Below are positions 25,357 to 33,177 of a stretch of DNA of 38,498 nucleotides, in pieces. The notes beneath the pieces were generated by a model. The model searched no databases. It saw only the letters and a list, made by a program, of their open reading frames with translations, and was not told the origin of the DNA. The translations under genes and the position numbers were made by a program. The stretch's first letter is position 1, and each line of letters opens with the position of its first letter. Source of the stretch: Lachnospiraceae bacterium (GTDB lineage Bacteria; Bacillota; Clostridia; Lachnospirales; Lachnospiraceae); the NCBI GenBank assembly GCA_022791635.1, contig JAAVZL010000031.1, positions 1 to 38,498 of the forward strand, given 5' to 3'.

Positions 25357-25734
25357 ATGATAGATATGAATGCAGTGATTGCCAATAATATTAGCTTGTC
25401 ACTTGAAAAGCAGAATAGAAAACAGGTAGAGCTGGCAGAATATCTGGAGATTTCCAGACAAACTGTAAATAAAATGCTGAGCGGCATAAGGACAATCAGC
25501 GCAGGAGAACTGCGAAGAATTGCAGATTTTCTGTGTACCAGTATGGAAGACCTGACAACGATTCCTCAGAATTATGAAGAAACAGATGTATTTCGTGCAT
25601 TTATGGGAAAGGCTGGAACGGAAGAAGCACGGCAGGCTGTAAGGGACATAGATAAGATAATAGAATTGATTCTTTTTCATGATAAGGTCAGAGAAAATGG
25701 TATTGCAATGAGAGAGGAGTGGACAGACTTTTAA
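25357..25734 (+). CDS. Xre/Cro-type HTH regulator (antitoxin-like)
   Basis: This 125-residue protein has a HTH_3 domain at about 8-62 (NRKQVELAEYLEISRQTVNKMLSGIRTISAGELRRIADFL) and a C-terminal helix-rich tail (EEARQAVRDIDKIIELILFHDKVRE). It overlaps the following peptidase gene by one base (TAATG). Such pairs occur as toxin-antitoxin-like and phage/ICE repressor-protease modules, where the peptidase cleaves the Xre protein. AAGGAGGAATAGG precedes the ATG; an ATG at 25366 is also possible. Confidence 0.88.
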   Translation: MIDMNAVIANNISLSLEKQNRKQVELAEYLEISRQTVNKMLSGIRTISAGELRRIADFLCTSMEDLTTIPQNYEETDVFRAFMGKAGTEEARQAVRDIDKIIELILFHDKVRENGIAMREEWTDF

Positions 25735-26558
25735 TGGGAAATGTACTTGATAACAGCCTATTTATGCAGAAGCCAGACAAATTTCGGCAATTGTCCGGAG
25801 CTGTTGAGCAGTTTAATATCCGGTATAATGGAAGTAATATTATTCAGGATGACATTTTTTTTGTATTGAAAAACTATGCCCGTACAAAAGGAATTATGCT
25901 GGAATTGTTACGTTTTCCTACAAAAGATGATGATTTTTGTGCGCTTACCTGTGTTCAGAAAGGCAAAATTTTTGTTTATGTTAATTCATGGCTTCCGTTA
26001 TCAAATCAGATTTTTGCCGCAGCTCATGAATTATATCATATATGGCGTTTCATTGAAGAAAAGGATGAGAGTATCTTGCGGAAAGGTTCTTTCCTGAATG
26101 CCGCTGCTATGGATGAGGATGTAAAGAACAATGAGGATCTGGAAGCAAATGCATTTGCAGGAATGCTACTCGTTCCATCTGGCGCTTTGTTTGAGCAGAT
26201 GAAGATTTATGGGATTTCCAGGGAAAACCAAAGTCTGGAGGACATTATCCGGTTAATGGCGGTATTTTCAGTACCATATAAAGCAATCCTTCTGCGTCTT
26301 TATGAAGAAAAATATATGGAGATGGACAGGGCAAGAGAGTTTTTAGCAGTAAAAAAGGAAGCTCTCGAAAAAGAAATTTGTTATAGTGCTGATGCTGATA
26401 GATGGCAGAAACGTACACCAGAGATTATCCAACTGGGAACCCTGAAGCAAATGATGGATCAAAACCAGGAGAATGAATTACTTGCTGCTTCCAGGGCTGC
26501 TTCCGATGGGGAAATATATGTCCGGCTTTTGCGGCGATATGGAAGTGACAGAGAATGA
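25734..26558 (+). CDS. ImmA/IrrE family metallo-endopeptidase
   Basis: The 274-residue protein has the zinc motif HELYH (98-102) and a downstream glutamate in DLEANAFA (Glu137), diagnostic of COG2856 peptidases. The C-terminal 100 residues are helical. Coupled start: its ATG overlaps the Xre stop; an upstream GTG at 25719 is less likely. Its own stop overlaps the ATG of a third, truncated gene. Composition is more AT-rich than the core genome, consistent with transfer. Confidence 0.9.
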   Translation: MGNVLDNSLFMQKPDKFRQLSGAVEQFNIRYNGSNIIQDDIFFVLKNYARTKGIMLELLRFPTKDDDFCALTCVQKGKIFVYVNSWLPLSNQIFAAAHELYHIWRFIEEKDESILRKGSFLNAAAMDEDVKNNEDLEANAFAGMLLVPSGALFEQMKIYGISRENQSLEDIIRLMAVFSVPYKAILLRLYEEKYMEMDRAREFLAVKKEALEKEICYSADADRWQKRTPEIIQLGTLKQMMDQNQENELLAASRAASDGEIYVRLLRRYGSDRE

Positions 26559-26734
26559 GGCCTATGGGAAAGACAAAATGCGCATTACTGGATACGGACT
26601 TTATTTCAAAGCTGCATATTATCCGAAAAGATGATGAGAATAGGCTTATCGATCGTGTCTTGGAATTACCAGGTTATCAATTTGTCTGCCATGAGCAGAT
26701 AGCCATAGAGTTAGGAAGGCAAGAGCTGGTTTGA
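26555..26734 (+). pseudogene. Truncated PIN-like protein, third gene of the Xre-ImmA module
   Basis: The ATG at 26555 overlaps the peptidase stop (ATGA) and the frame reads 59 residues to TGA at 26732-26734. CALLDTDFISKLHIIRKDDE carries the first PIN acidic residues (DTD), and CHEQIAIELGRQ has the second acidic site. Full PIN proteins are about 130 residues or more, so the C-terminal half with the remaining catalytic aspartates is gone. Downstream sequence belongs to an unrelated reverse-strand fragment, so a deletion probably removed it. Confidence 0.65.
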
Positions 26735-26814
26735 TTTATGCTGGCGGCATTCCTGGTGTGAGTGCTCTTTCTGCATTTTATGTATTGAAAGAGAGGCTGG
26801 GAATAGATAAAAGC

Positions 26815-27022
26815 ATTTCCAGGAAGTCCAGCTGCTCTGAATGGCACAATTATAGCCGTCCGCACCCAGATAAAGAAGGACAATCCCCGTATAGAGAAGA
26901 GGGACGACAATATACACCCCTGTCACCAGAAGAAATCCCGCCTTTATCTTGGCGGCAACTGCTCGATCCCGCCCATAGAAAGAGCTGAACCCATCCGGCC
27001 ATATAATCGTAGACAAGAGGTG
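26815..27022 (-). pseudogene. ABC-2 type permease fragment
   Basis: On the reverse strand a continuous frame encodes STIIWPDGFSSFYGRDRAV, a membrane helix (AGFLLVTGVYIVVPLLYTGIVLLYLGA, written here in two parts: AGFLLVTGVYIVV and PLLYTGIVLLYLGA) and ADGYNCAIQSSWTSWK. It follows the ATPase fragment in operon order. No start codon and no C-terminal remainder are visible; sequence beyond about 26815 does not look like permease. It is interpreted as the middle of an ABC-2 membrane subunit. Confidence 0.5.
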
Positions 27023-27025
27023 TTT

Positions 27026-27579
27026 TCAGGCTTTCGTATTGGATACCTTATAGTTGTGCAGGTAGGAATTGGCAGCCTCCCTTGGAACCGTAAGCGTCTA
27101 CACCTGTTCCGGCATGGCCGACAGCAGCTCCTCTGAGGTGCCCTGGGCCCTGATGGAACCGTTTTTCATGAGAAGTATCTCATTTGCGATGTATGCAATG
27201 TCCGATACGATATGGGTAGAGAGAAGCACCAGACGCTCCTCGGCAAGGGTGCTGATGAGATTTCGGAAGCGGATGCGCTTGTTGTGATCAAGGCCGGCCG
27301 TAGGCTCATCCAGGATGAGAATTTTCGGATTTCCAAGCATCGCCTGAGCGATTCCCACCCGGCGCTTCATGCCGCCGGAAAGCTTTTTCATTTTTTTGCG
27401 GGCATGTTCTTCCATTCCCACTTGCTCTAAGAGGATTTTGGCGCGATACTTAGCGGTCACAGGGCGCAGGCCCTTGATGGATGCCATGTACATGAGGTAA
27501 TCGTAAACCGTGAAGTCCGGATAATAGCCGAAGTCCTGGGGGAGATAGCCAAGGAGCTTCCGGTAGTCCCGATCCAATG
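27026..27579 (-). pseudogene. ABC transporter ATP-binding protein remnant
   Basis: The frame shows [20 protein letters not shown] (Q-loop region), the signature [16 protein letters not shown], Walker [13 protein letters not shown] and the H-loop LLSTHIVSD. The N terminus with Walker A is missing: the frame is fused at about 27579 to a membrane-protein fragment. A TAG at 27098-27100 interrupts it where the same frame continues for 23 more sensible codons (TLTVPREAANSYLHNYKV) to a TGA at 27026-27028. Two independent lesions make this a pseudogene. Confidence 0.8.
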
Positions 27580-28022
27580 GCAGTCAGAGAAAAGATACTT
27601 AAGAGGGTGATATCCACCAGAGCAAAGAGGAAAATTCTTGCTCCGTAGATTTGGCGCAGGGAATAGCAGGTGGTACACTCGATCTCCAGTGTATGGGAGC
27701 TTTGGTTCTTCCACAGCTCCGGCAAAATCAGCAGGGCAAAAAGAGGAGCGGCGGCGCCCATGAATCTCTGGAGATGGAAGGGGCTCTTAGTTACCTCTAT
27801 TGTCAGCCACAGAAGGAGCAGAACGCATGCCTGGAGCGCCCACCAGCGTTTGCGGATGTAGTGGCTTTGCTGGTAGAGAAATTCCAGAGAGGAGAGAGAA
27901 GCTTCGGATTCGCTCTCACAGAAGGCCCATTTTGCGGTGCGGATCGTCTCCAGAAGCTTTTCCTCCTCCCGGGAAATAGGGACGTTAGCGCCTAAGTGTG
28001 TTTGAATTTGTTTTTTTGTAAG
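27580..28022 (-). pseudogene. Membrane protein fragment of the decayed ABC operon
   Basis: A reverse-strand frame without a start begins next to the sigma remnant (KKQIQTHLGANVPISREEEKL...), runs through ETIRTAKWAFCESESEA and two or three hydrophobic segments (WWALQACVLLLLWLTIEV, LFALLILPEL, IFLFALVDITLLSIFSL), and is cut at about 27580, where ATPase sequence begins in another frame. In sigma/ABC operons of Lachnospiraceae such a membrane protein lies between the sigma and the ATPase genes. Confidence 0.6.
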
Positions 28023-28154
28023 TTAGTGTTGATAGCGGTGGAAGTTCTGGAAAAAACGGGCAAAGGTATCCTGGGTCAGATCTTCTGCATAACCTTGATC
28101 GCTTACATGAGTCTGACAATATTTCAGGATTTCCTGATCCACTGCGATATCCAT
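28023..28154 (-). pseudogene. Sigma-70 family factor, N-terminal remnant
   Basis: A good start (ATG at 28154, GAGAGGAGG upstream) leads to 43 residues ending in a TAA at 28023-28025. YAEDLTQDTFARFFQNF is the region 2 helix of ECF-type sigma factors. Everything after this (region 2.4, region 4) is missing, and the same frame runs straight into the membrane-protein fragment. It was probably the regulator of the decayed ABC system. Confidence 0.7.
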
Positions 28155-28252
28155 GGGAACCTCCTCTCAAGAGTGCTTTCTATTTACTATAACGATGGGG
28201 AAAGAGAAAAAGATAGTGGAAGATAAGAAAATACAAAAATAGGGACTGTTTT

Positions 28253-28747
28253 TTAAGTATCAAGCTCACAGTAGTACAGGGTATCTGTATCCGTATCATA
28301 TAGACCCAGAGTAAAATGAAAAGAACTGCGGGTCAAAATATCCGTGCTTTTGTCCGTGTGCCGGTCAATCAGCAGGTAATAACCGTTTTTGATTTCCGGC
28401 ACCAGCGAATTTCCGTTTCCGTCATTTAAGAATGGTCCGATGCGGCTTGTTTTATCTGATATTCCATACACCAATGTCTTTACCGTTTCATTTAAAGGAA
28501 AGGATTTCCATGGAGTGCTTGTTTCGATTTGATCCAAAACGGTATGATCCGCAAAGCTCAAAGCAATATAAGCCGTTCCGTCACCGTGAAATCCTCCGTG
28601 ATTGTCAAAATAGGATATTTTACTGCCGTCTGATGCATCAATTCCAAGCTCTTCGGAAACGATATCCTGAGGCTTCTGTGAGCCGCAGGCAGTCAGGAAA
28701 AAGGTAAGAATAAGCAGTGTACAAGCTGCAAGAATGATTCGTTTCAT
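28253..28747 (-). CDS. Small hypothetical lipoprotein
   Basis: This 164-residue protein has a lipoprotein signal peptide (FFLTAC lipobox, Cys21). The mature part contains a Gly/Asp-rich segment (DNHGGFHGDGTAYIALSF) and NGYYLLIDRHTD. I do not recognise the family; in similar genomes proteins of this kind are annotated as hypothetical lipoproteins. AAGGAG lies 12 bases before the ATG. It is intact, unlike its downstream neighbours, and is transcribed separately from the HAD gene or as its second gene. Confidence 0.8.
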   Translation of the reverse strand: MKRIILAACTLLILTFFLTACGSQKPQDIVSEELGIDASDGSKISYFDNHGGFHGDGTAYIALSFADHTVLDQIETSTPWKSFPLNETVKTLVYGISDKTSRIGPFLNDGNGNSLVPEIKNGYYLLIDRHTDKSTDILTRSSFHFTLGLYDTDTDTLYYCELDT

Positions 28748-28789
28748 AAAGTAAATGACACTCCTTTACAGAATGATGGGAAAAAGGAT

Positions 28790-29614
28790 TTAGGCATTCA
28801 AAATAAAGTCTTCAATTGCATGGGCTACGCCGCATTCGTCGTTGGTAAAGGGGGAGACATAGTCAGCCCTTTCCTGTGTTTCCGGGTAGGCATTTTTCAT
28901 GGCAATCCCAAGACCTGCATATTCCAGCATGGGGATGTCGTTGAAGCCGTCGCCGCAGGCCATGATTTCTTCCCGGGAGATGTTAAGGAAGCTTCCGATA
29001 CCGGCCAGGGCTTTATCCTTTGCCACTCCCTTTGGAGCCAGCTCCAGAAAATACGATTCTGCGAAAAAGCTGTCGCAGATGTGGGAGTAGGTCTCGAGAA
29101 ATTCTCTGCGCACCTCTACCAGCCGCTCATGCTCACCGGCGGCCAAAAGCTTCGGAATGGGATAGTCCAGAAAATCCGGAAGCCAGGGAACCTTTTTGAC
29201 GGTTGTGGAGTTGCATTTGCATTCGGCCAGAACGTAAGGGTCCGAATCTGTCTCTGCAACTACGTGGGTGTCTGTATAGGACAGGGGCTGTGCGCCGTGC
29301 TTTCTCACAATGGCGCAGGTGCCGGCGATGGCTTCAGGCGGAAACAGAAGCTGTTGGATGATGGTGCCGGTTTTGCAGTCAAAGGTTTTGCCGCCGTTGA
29401 AGGCGGCAATGATTCCGCCACGTTTTTCAAACTCCAGCTCCTTGGCAAGACTGGTGATGCCCATGACAGAGCGGCCGGAGATTAAGATCACCTTTACGCC
29501 CAGATCCATGGCTTTTAAAATAGCTTCTTTGTTTGCGGGCGGAAGCTTTTTATCGCTGTCCGTTAAGGTTCCGTCCAAATCCAGTGCCAATGCTTTGTAT
29601 TTTAAGTTCTGCAT
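28790..29614 (-). CDS. Cof-type HAD-IIB sugar phosphatase-like hydrolase
   Basis: This 274-residue HAD hydrolase has motif I LALDLDGTLTDSD (nucleophile Asp in DLDGT), motif II ISGRS, motif III lysine in GVAKDKALAGI and motif IV ACGDGFNDIPMLEYAG. The Cof/IIB cap domain lies between. Such enzymes dephosphorylate sugar phosphates, FMN or pyridoxal phosphate; the specific substrate is unknown. AGAGGAG lies before the ATG at 29614. Confidence 0.93.
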   Translation of the reverse strand: MQNLKYKALALDLDGTLTDSDKKLPPANKEAILKAMDLGVKVILISGRSVMGITSLAKELEFEKRGGIIAAFNGGKTFDCKTGTIIQQLLFPPEAIAGTCAIVRKHGAQPLSYTDTHVVAETDSDPYVLAECKCNSTTVKKVPWLPDFLDYPIPKLLAAGEHERLVEVRREFLETYSHICDSFFAESYFLELAPKGVAKDKALAGIGSFLNISREEIMACGDGFNDIPMLEYAGLGIAMKNAYPETQERADYVSPFTNDECGVAHAIEDFILNA

Positions 29615-29681
29615 ACCGGTCTCCTCTGTGTTATTTTTTTATTATTATAGCTTGGGATAAGGGAAAGGGCAATATGTAAAA

Positions 29682-29710
29682 TTGCTTTTGGGGGTGAAGT
29701 CTGGTACAAT
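29682..29710 (+). promoter_or_regulatory. Probable promoter of the GNAT gene
   Basis: TTGCTT (29682-29687), 17-bp spacer, TACAAT (29705-29710) preceded by TGG (extended -10). Repeat D begins 22 bp further on, so the whole hairpin would be transcribed in the 5' UTR. Confidence 0.6.
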
Positions 29711-29732
29711 GGCTCCATGACTTGATTGGCTC

Positions 29733-29914
29733 GGGACTGTTGCAAAATAAGGCAGCAGCCATTTCCATATCCGGTGTTCGGACGGTTCTCGTACATTCCG
29801 TCTGCTCTGTACGGACATTGCCAGAGCAATATCCGTCCATATCAGACGGCCTGTACGCGAACAGCCGGACACTGGATATCGGAAAAGTCTGCTGCCTTAT
29901 TTTGCAACAGTCCC
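29733..29914. repeat. Palindromic repeat, copy D (182 bp)
   Basis: A perfect 26-bp terminal inverted repeat (29733-29758 and 29889-29914, starting GGGACTGTTGCAAAATAAGG) encloses the standard core; the central AT-rich loop is shorter than in A and C. It lies in the leader between a plausible promoter and the GNAT start. Confidence 0.85.
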
Positions 29915-29970
29915 GGTGTGAAAAGTAGCTACTACGGTACATATAAAAACAGGAAGAAGAGGAGAAGCTT

Positions 29971-30516
29971 ATGAATGAAATAGAAATCAGGATGGCCAAT
30001 GTAAATGATGGGGAGGCTCTTTTACGTATCTACGGGTATTATGTGAGAAATACGGCCATTTCTTTTGAATATGAAGTACCTACCATCGTGGAATTCAGAG
30101 GGCGGATTGCCAATACTCTGAAAAAATATCCTTATCTTGTGGCAGTCCGAGGTGGTGAGATTCTGGGCTATGCGTATGCCGGTCCTTTTGTGGGACGGGC
30201 TGCCTATGACTGGTCGGCGGAGGTGACGATCTATCTGGCACCGGAGAGCAGAGGGCAGGGACTTGGCAGAAGGCTTTACGAGGCGTTGGAGCAGGCTCTT
30301 TCCAAGATGGGAATCAAGAACCTTTATGCCTGTATCGGCTATCCGGAGGCTCCGGACGAGTATCTAACGAAAAACAGCGCTCAGTTCCATGAGCACCTGG
30401 GGTATGTGAGGGCAGGAGTGTTTCACAAGTGCGGCTGCAAATTTGGCCGGTGGTACGATATGATCTGGATGGAGAAGATTATCGGAAGCCATGGAGAGAA
30501 TCCGGTGGACTGTTAA
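29971..30516 (+). CDS. GNAT N-acetyltransferase (phosphinothricin acetyltransferase-like)
   Basis: This 181-residue protein has the GNAT acetyl-CoA motif SRGQGLGRRLYEALE and the bar/pat-type segments YYVRNTAISFEYEVPT and AGVFHKCGCKFGRWYDMIWMEK. It is likely to acetylate a small amine or amino acid analogue such as methionine sulfone; true phosphinothricin activity is not implied. AGAAGAGGAGAAG precedes the ATG. Confidence 0.9.
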   Translation: MNEIEIRMANVNDGEALLRIYGYYVRNTAISFEYEVPTIVEFRGRIANTLKKYPYLVAVRGGEILGYAYAGPFVGRAAYDWSAEVTIYLAPESRGQGLGRRLYEALEQALSKMGIKNLYACIGYPEAPDEYLTKNSAQFHEHLGYVRAGVFHKCGCKFGRWYDMIWMEKIIGSHGENPVDC

Positions 30517-30520
30517 GCGC

Positions 30521-30549
30521 TTGACAATGGAGGTGTTGTCTTGTAGAAT
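30521..30549 (+). promoter_or_regulatory. Orphan promoter before a broken DUF4180 gene
   Basis: TTGACA (30521-30526), 17-bp spacer and TAGAAT (30544-30549). It now drives only the remnant that follows. Confidence 0.65.
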
Positions 30550-30806
30550 TTATCTTTAACTGGAATTTGTACTGCAGGTTTGAGTTAGGAGTTGATACGC
30601 AGTCGGCTCTGGACCTGGCGATGACTGTGAAGTATGAGACAGGTGCACAGAGAATTGCCATTGATAAGGATGTGATATGCGGGGATTATTCGCATTATAC
30701 CAGTAAGCCGCTGAAGGATTTTATTTATGAGTCGAACCATGGGAAAGACTTTTTCTTTGTGTCAACGAAGGAAGAGGCAGTGCAAAGGTTGACAGGAACA
30801 CAATAA
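30546..30806 (+). pseudogene. DUF4180 family protein remnant with internal deletion
   Basis: The frame reads DTQSALDLAMTVKYETGAQR, then IAIDK, and continues directly with GDYSHYTSKPLKDFIYESN and FFFVSTKEEAVQRL. These are the N-terminal-middle and C-terminal blocks of DUF4180 (about 120 residues). The stretch between them (around 35 residues, normally with FFDLKTGLAGE) is missing, as is the family N terminus with a proper start. The deletion preserved the reading frame, but the protein cannot be complete. Confidence 0.7.
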
Positions 30807-30831
30807 CAGACAGGTGCAGATTCCAGTTTTT

Positions 30832-31497
30832 CTATCTTTTAATATATTTTTGATATGGCTTATCATTAAGGGAGCCTTTACAGCCTAATTTTTTGGCAAA
30901 TATTATAAAGAACAATTTATTTAAGGGACTTAATACATTGTAGAGAAAGATTTCTTTTTTAGAAAAATATTCTGGTTTCGCAAAGTCATTTACCACTTCT
31001 TTATGAAAGTAATTGTTTTGAGCATAGTATTTTCCCATGTTATAAAAAGGTTCTATCATTTGTTTTCTGATTTTGCCATCCATAAAGCTAACTGCAAACA
31101 TATTTCCTTTTAATAAAGTTCCATTATACTTACATCCTAATAAAGATGGTAATGTTTCTAAATAGGATTCGCAACACCTTAATTGGGATGCCTCTGCAAA
31201 TCCGCCTTGTAATAAAAATCCTATTTTGGTATTACTATTTTGCTTTGGTTCTAATGTTTCTAAAAATTCTGCCATAATTCCGGGAATACATTCTACGTAT
31301 AATGGTAACGCAAACAAAATATTATCATTTTCATAGAATTTTTTTCTGATAATTTCCCATTCATTTCTTTTATATAAATAGAATGTCTCGGTTGTATTTC
31401 CGTCTGATTCATATCCTTTTTTAAATTCATCTAATATTTTATCTGTATTGCTTTTTTCTTTCCTTCTCGGAGTACAGCTAACAATGAATAAGTTCAT
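30832..31497 (-). CDS. Flavodoxin-fold NAD(P)H-dependent oxidoreductase-like protein
   Basis: This 221-residue protein starts MNLFIVSCTPRRKEKSNTDK, an FMN phosphate-binding loop of the flavodoxin/NADPH-FMN reductase fold. It has ILFALPLYVECIPGIMAEFLE as the second flavin loop. The C-terminal 60 residues are extra. AT-rich, using AAA/ATT/TTA codons unlike the neighbours. Its start overlaps the end of the upstream flavodoxin-like gene by 20 bp, with GAGGAGG inside that gene, so the pair is coupled. Confidence 0.8.
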   Translation of the reverse strand: MNLFIVSCTPRRKEKSNTDKILDEFKKGYESDGNTTETFYLYKRNEWEIIRKKFYENDNILFALPLYVECIPGIMAEFLETLEPKQNSNTKIGFLLQGGFAEASQLRCCESYLETLPSLLGCKYNGTLLKGNMFAVSFMDGKIRKQMIEPFYNMGKYYAQNNYFHKEVVNDFAKPEYFSKKEIFLYNVLSPLNKLFFIIFAKKLGCKGSLNDKPYQKYIKR

Positions 31498-31993
31498 TTA
31501 AAATTTCCTCCTCATTCTCAATAGGATAGGTGCCCATCGATGTTCCTTCCAGATTTATCATTACTCTTTCAAACCATTTTTCTAAAAATGCTTGATTCCC
31601 ATTTCCTTTGTATAGTAACCCCATTTTATAATGCTTTTTATATCTGGGGTAATGCCTCATTTGTCCATTTTTAAATCGTAAATTCATTGTCGCAAGAGGT
31701 AATATTCTATCTAACATATTTTTTAACTTATAAGATACAAAGCCTAATTTTAAATCTGTTATAAAAATAACTTGTTGTGATTGTAAAAATTTTATAAGTA
31801 ATTTTTCATAATCATCTTTTATCGTGCATACTCCTGGTGTTACAAGCCAACAGCGATTACAGCCTGTGCAGCCTTTTATATTCATATCCTCTGCATAAAT
31901 AATTTCAACATGGTTTGTGCTTTTTTGTATTTTTTCCATTATTTTTTTATGATATAAATCGTCCTTTTTAAGTGTTGAAATAATTAAATTCAT
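31478..31993 (-). CDS. Flavodoxin family protein
   Basis: This 171-residue flavodoxin-fold protein resembles NADPH-dependent FMN reductases/iron-sulfur flavoproteins. It has a Cys cluster GCTGCNRCWLVTPGVC (about residues 41-56), the usual site in iron-sulfur or thiol flavoproteins. IFITDLKLGFVSYKLKNMLDR is the second FMN loop. AT-rich and co-directional with the next gene and with the TetR gene upstream. Probably an electron-transfer or quinone/nitro-reducing partner. Confidence 0.82.
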   Translation of the reverse strand: MNLIISTLKKDDLYHKKIMEKIQKSTNHVEIIYAEDMNIKGCTGCNRCWLVTPGVCTIKDDYEKLLIKFLQSQQVIFITDLKLGFVSYKLKNMLDRILPLATMNLRFKNGQMRHYPRYKKHYKMGLLYKGNGNQAFLEKWFERVMINLEGTSMGTYPIENEEEILNELIHC

Positions 31994-32020
31994 AAACGTA
32001 TCTCCTGTTTAAATTTTAGT

Positions 32021-32596
32021 TTATAATAAGCCTCTTTCTTTTATCAGATACAGGATTCCAAAATAGGCATTAGACAATGTGTTTATACAATATGCTTCAT
32101 CATAAACCATTGCATTATTAGCAAGTATACTGGCTATTCCGTGTGTTACTAAAAGAATTTGAGAAAATATGCTATATGCCTGTCTCTCGTCTACCTTTGC
32201 TTGTCTTTCTAAAATAGGAAATAGAGAATCAAAGATTTCCCCTGTAAACCATTCGGAAAGGGGAACGTCTGTATAATAGTTTGAATGAAATAAAAAGCAA
32301 AAAAGATTTTTTTCTTCTACGGCAAACTGAATATGTCTCATACCCACTTCCAGCATAGGGCGTTCGTATTTGCCGTTTAAATTTGTTACATAGTTCATAT
32401 GAAATTCGCTTGCTTTTTTATGTGCAGCCATTCGGACATCTTCAATCGTTTTAAAATGATATAAAACGGGCTGCGTGGAACAGCCCAGCTTTTGCGAAAC
32501 CGTCCGGGCGGTTATGTTTTCTGCGCCCATTTCTTTTGCAATTTCAAAAGCAGCATCTATGATCATTTCTTTTGTGACCTTTGCGATTGCCGGCAT
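32021..32596 (-). CDS. TetR/AcrR family regulator
   Basis: The 191-residue protein has a TetR helix-turn-helix at about 10-55 (MIIDAAFEIAKEMGAENITARTVSQKLG, CSTQPVLYHFKTIEDV) and a helical effector domain. The ATG at 32596 has GAGGTG upstream. It precedes the two flavodoxin-like genes by 27 bp on the same strand, so it probably controls them and itself through the AT-rich palindromic region just upstream. Confidence 0.9.
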   Translation of the reverse strand: MPAIAKVTKEMIIDAAFEIAKEMGAENITARTVSQKLGCSTQPVLYHFKTIEDVRMAAHKKASEFHMNYVTNLNGKYERPMLEVGMRHIQFAVEEKNLFCFLFHSNYYTDVPLSEWFTGEIFDSLFPILERQAKVDERQAYSIFSQILLVTHGIASILANNAMVYDEAYCINTLSNAYFGILYLIKERGLL

Positions 32597-32609
32597 ATTT
32601 GCACCTCTA

Positions 32610-32670
32610 TTTATAATATGGATTATATATAATATAGATTATACATAACATAAATTATAAATCAAGGTAA
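32610..32670 (-). promoter_or_regulatory. AT-rich operator/promoter region of the TetR operon
   Basis: Overlapping inverted repeats built from ATAATCTATATTAT-like units lie between 32610 and 32660, next to a reverse-strand TTGATT-16-TATAAT promoter. This is a typical setting for TetR autoregulation; exact sites are not resolved. Confidence 0.5.
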
Positions 32671-32795
32671 TCTTTCTGTCAATCCCTCTCTTTTTTGTGC
32701 AAAGATAGAGAGGAAAAGTTTAAGAATATGGTTTATAATAATAAAAACAAAGTTATGTCCACAAAGCACAATATGTGCGGATAAGGAGGTGTTTC

Positions 32796-33126
32796 ATGGA
32801 ATGGGCCCACAGACTAAACCAAAGCATGAATTATATTGAAGAACACTTGTGATGAAGAACAATGGAAATATTTCATTGCCGTTTCCAGTACAAAAGCAGG
32901 CGGTGAGTTTGAAGAGTATACTGTGCCTGCGTCTACCTGGGCCATTTTTTCTGGAACGGGTACAAATCAGTCTATACAGGAATTGGAGCAGCGGATTATC
33001 ACCGAGTGGCTTCCGGCCTCCGGATATGAGTATGTCAATGCCCCCGATATTGAGGTTTACTTAAATCCGGACCCACAGAATGCACAATATGAGGTATGGA
33101 TACCCGTATCAAAGAAAAAGGAATAA
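32796..33126 (+). pseudogene. AraC-GyrI-like regulator with large internal deletion
   Basis: A normal start (ATAAGGAGG, ATG 32796) gives MEWAHRLNQSMNYIEEHL and then TGA; this is the N terminus of AraC/Rob-type regulators. In a different frame from about 32840, sequence continues with YFIAVSSTKAGGEFEEY, TWAIFSGTG and RIITEWLPASGYEYVNAPDIEVY, the C-terminal GyrI-like effector domain of the same proteins. The helix-turn-helix domain and linker (roughly 150 residues) are missing, and the junction shifts frame. Confidence 0.8.
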
Positions 33127-33177
33127 CAGAGGGACTCTATAGAAACAGTTTATGAGCATTTTTGTAGCTTTGCATAT

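Noticed and set aside
26731..26988. Forward open frame starting IYAGGIPGVSALS after the truncated PIN gene
   Set aside because: No ribosome binding site or PIN similarity, and most of it is antisense to a clear permease fragment.
28820..29485. Forward open frame of 221 codons
   Set aside because: Antisense shadow of the HAD phosphatase, which has all four HAD motifs.
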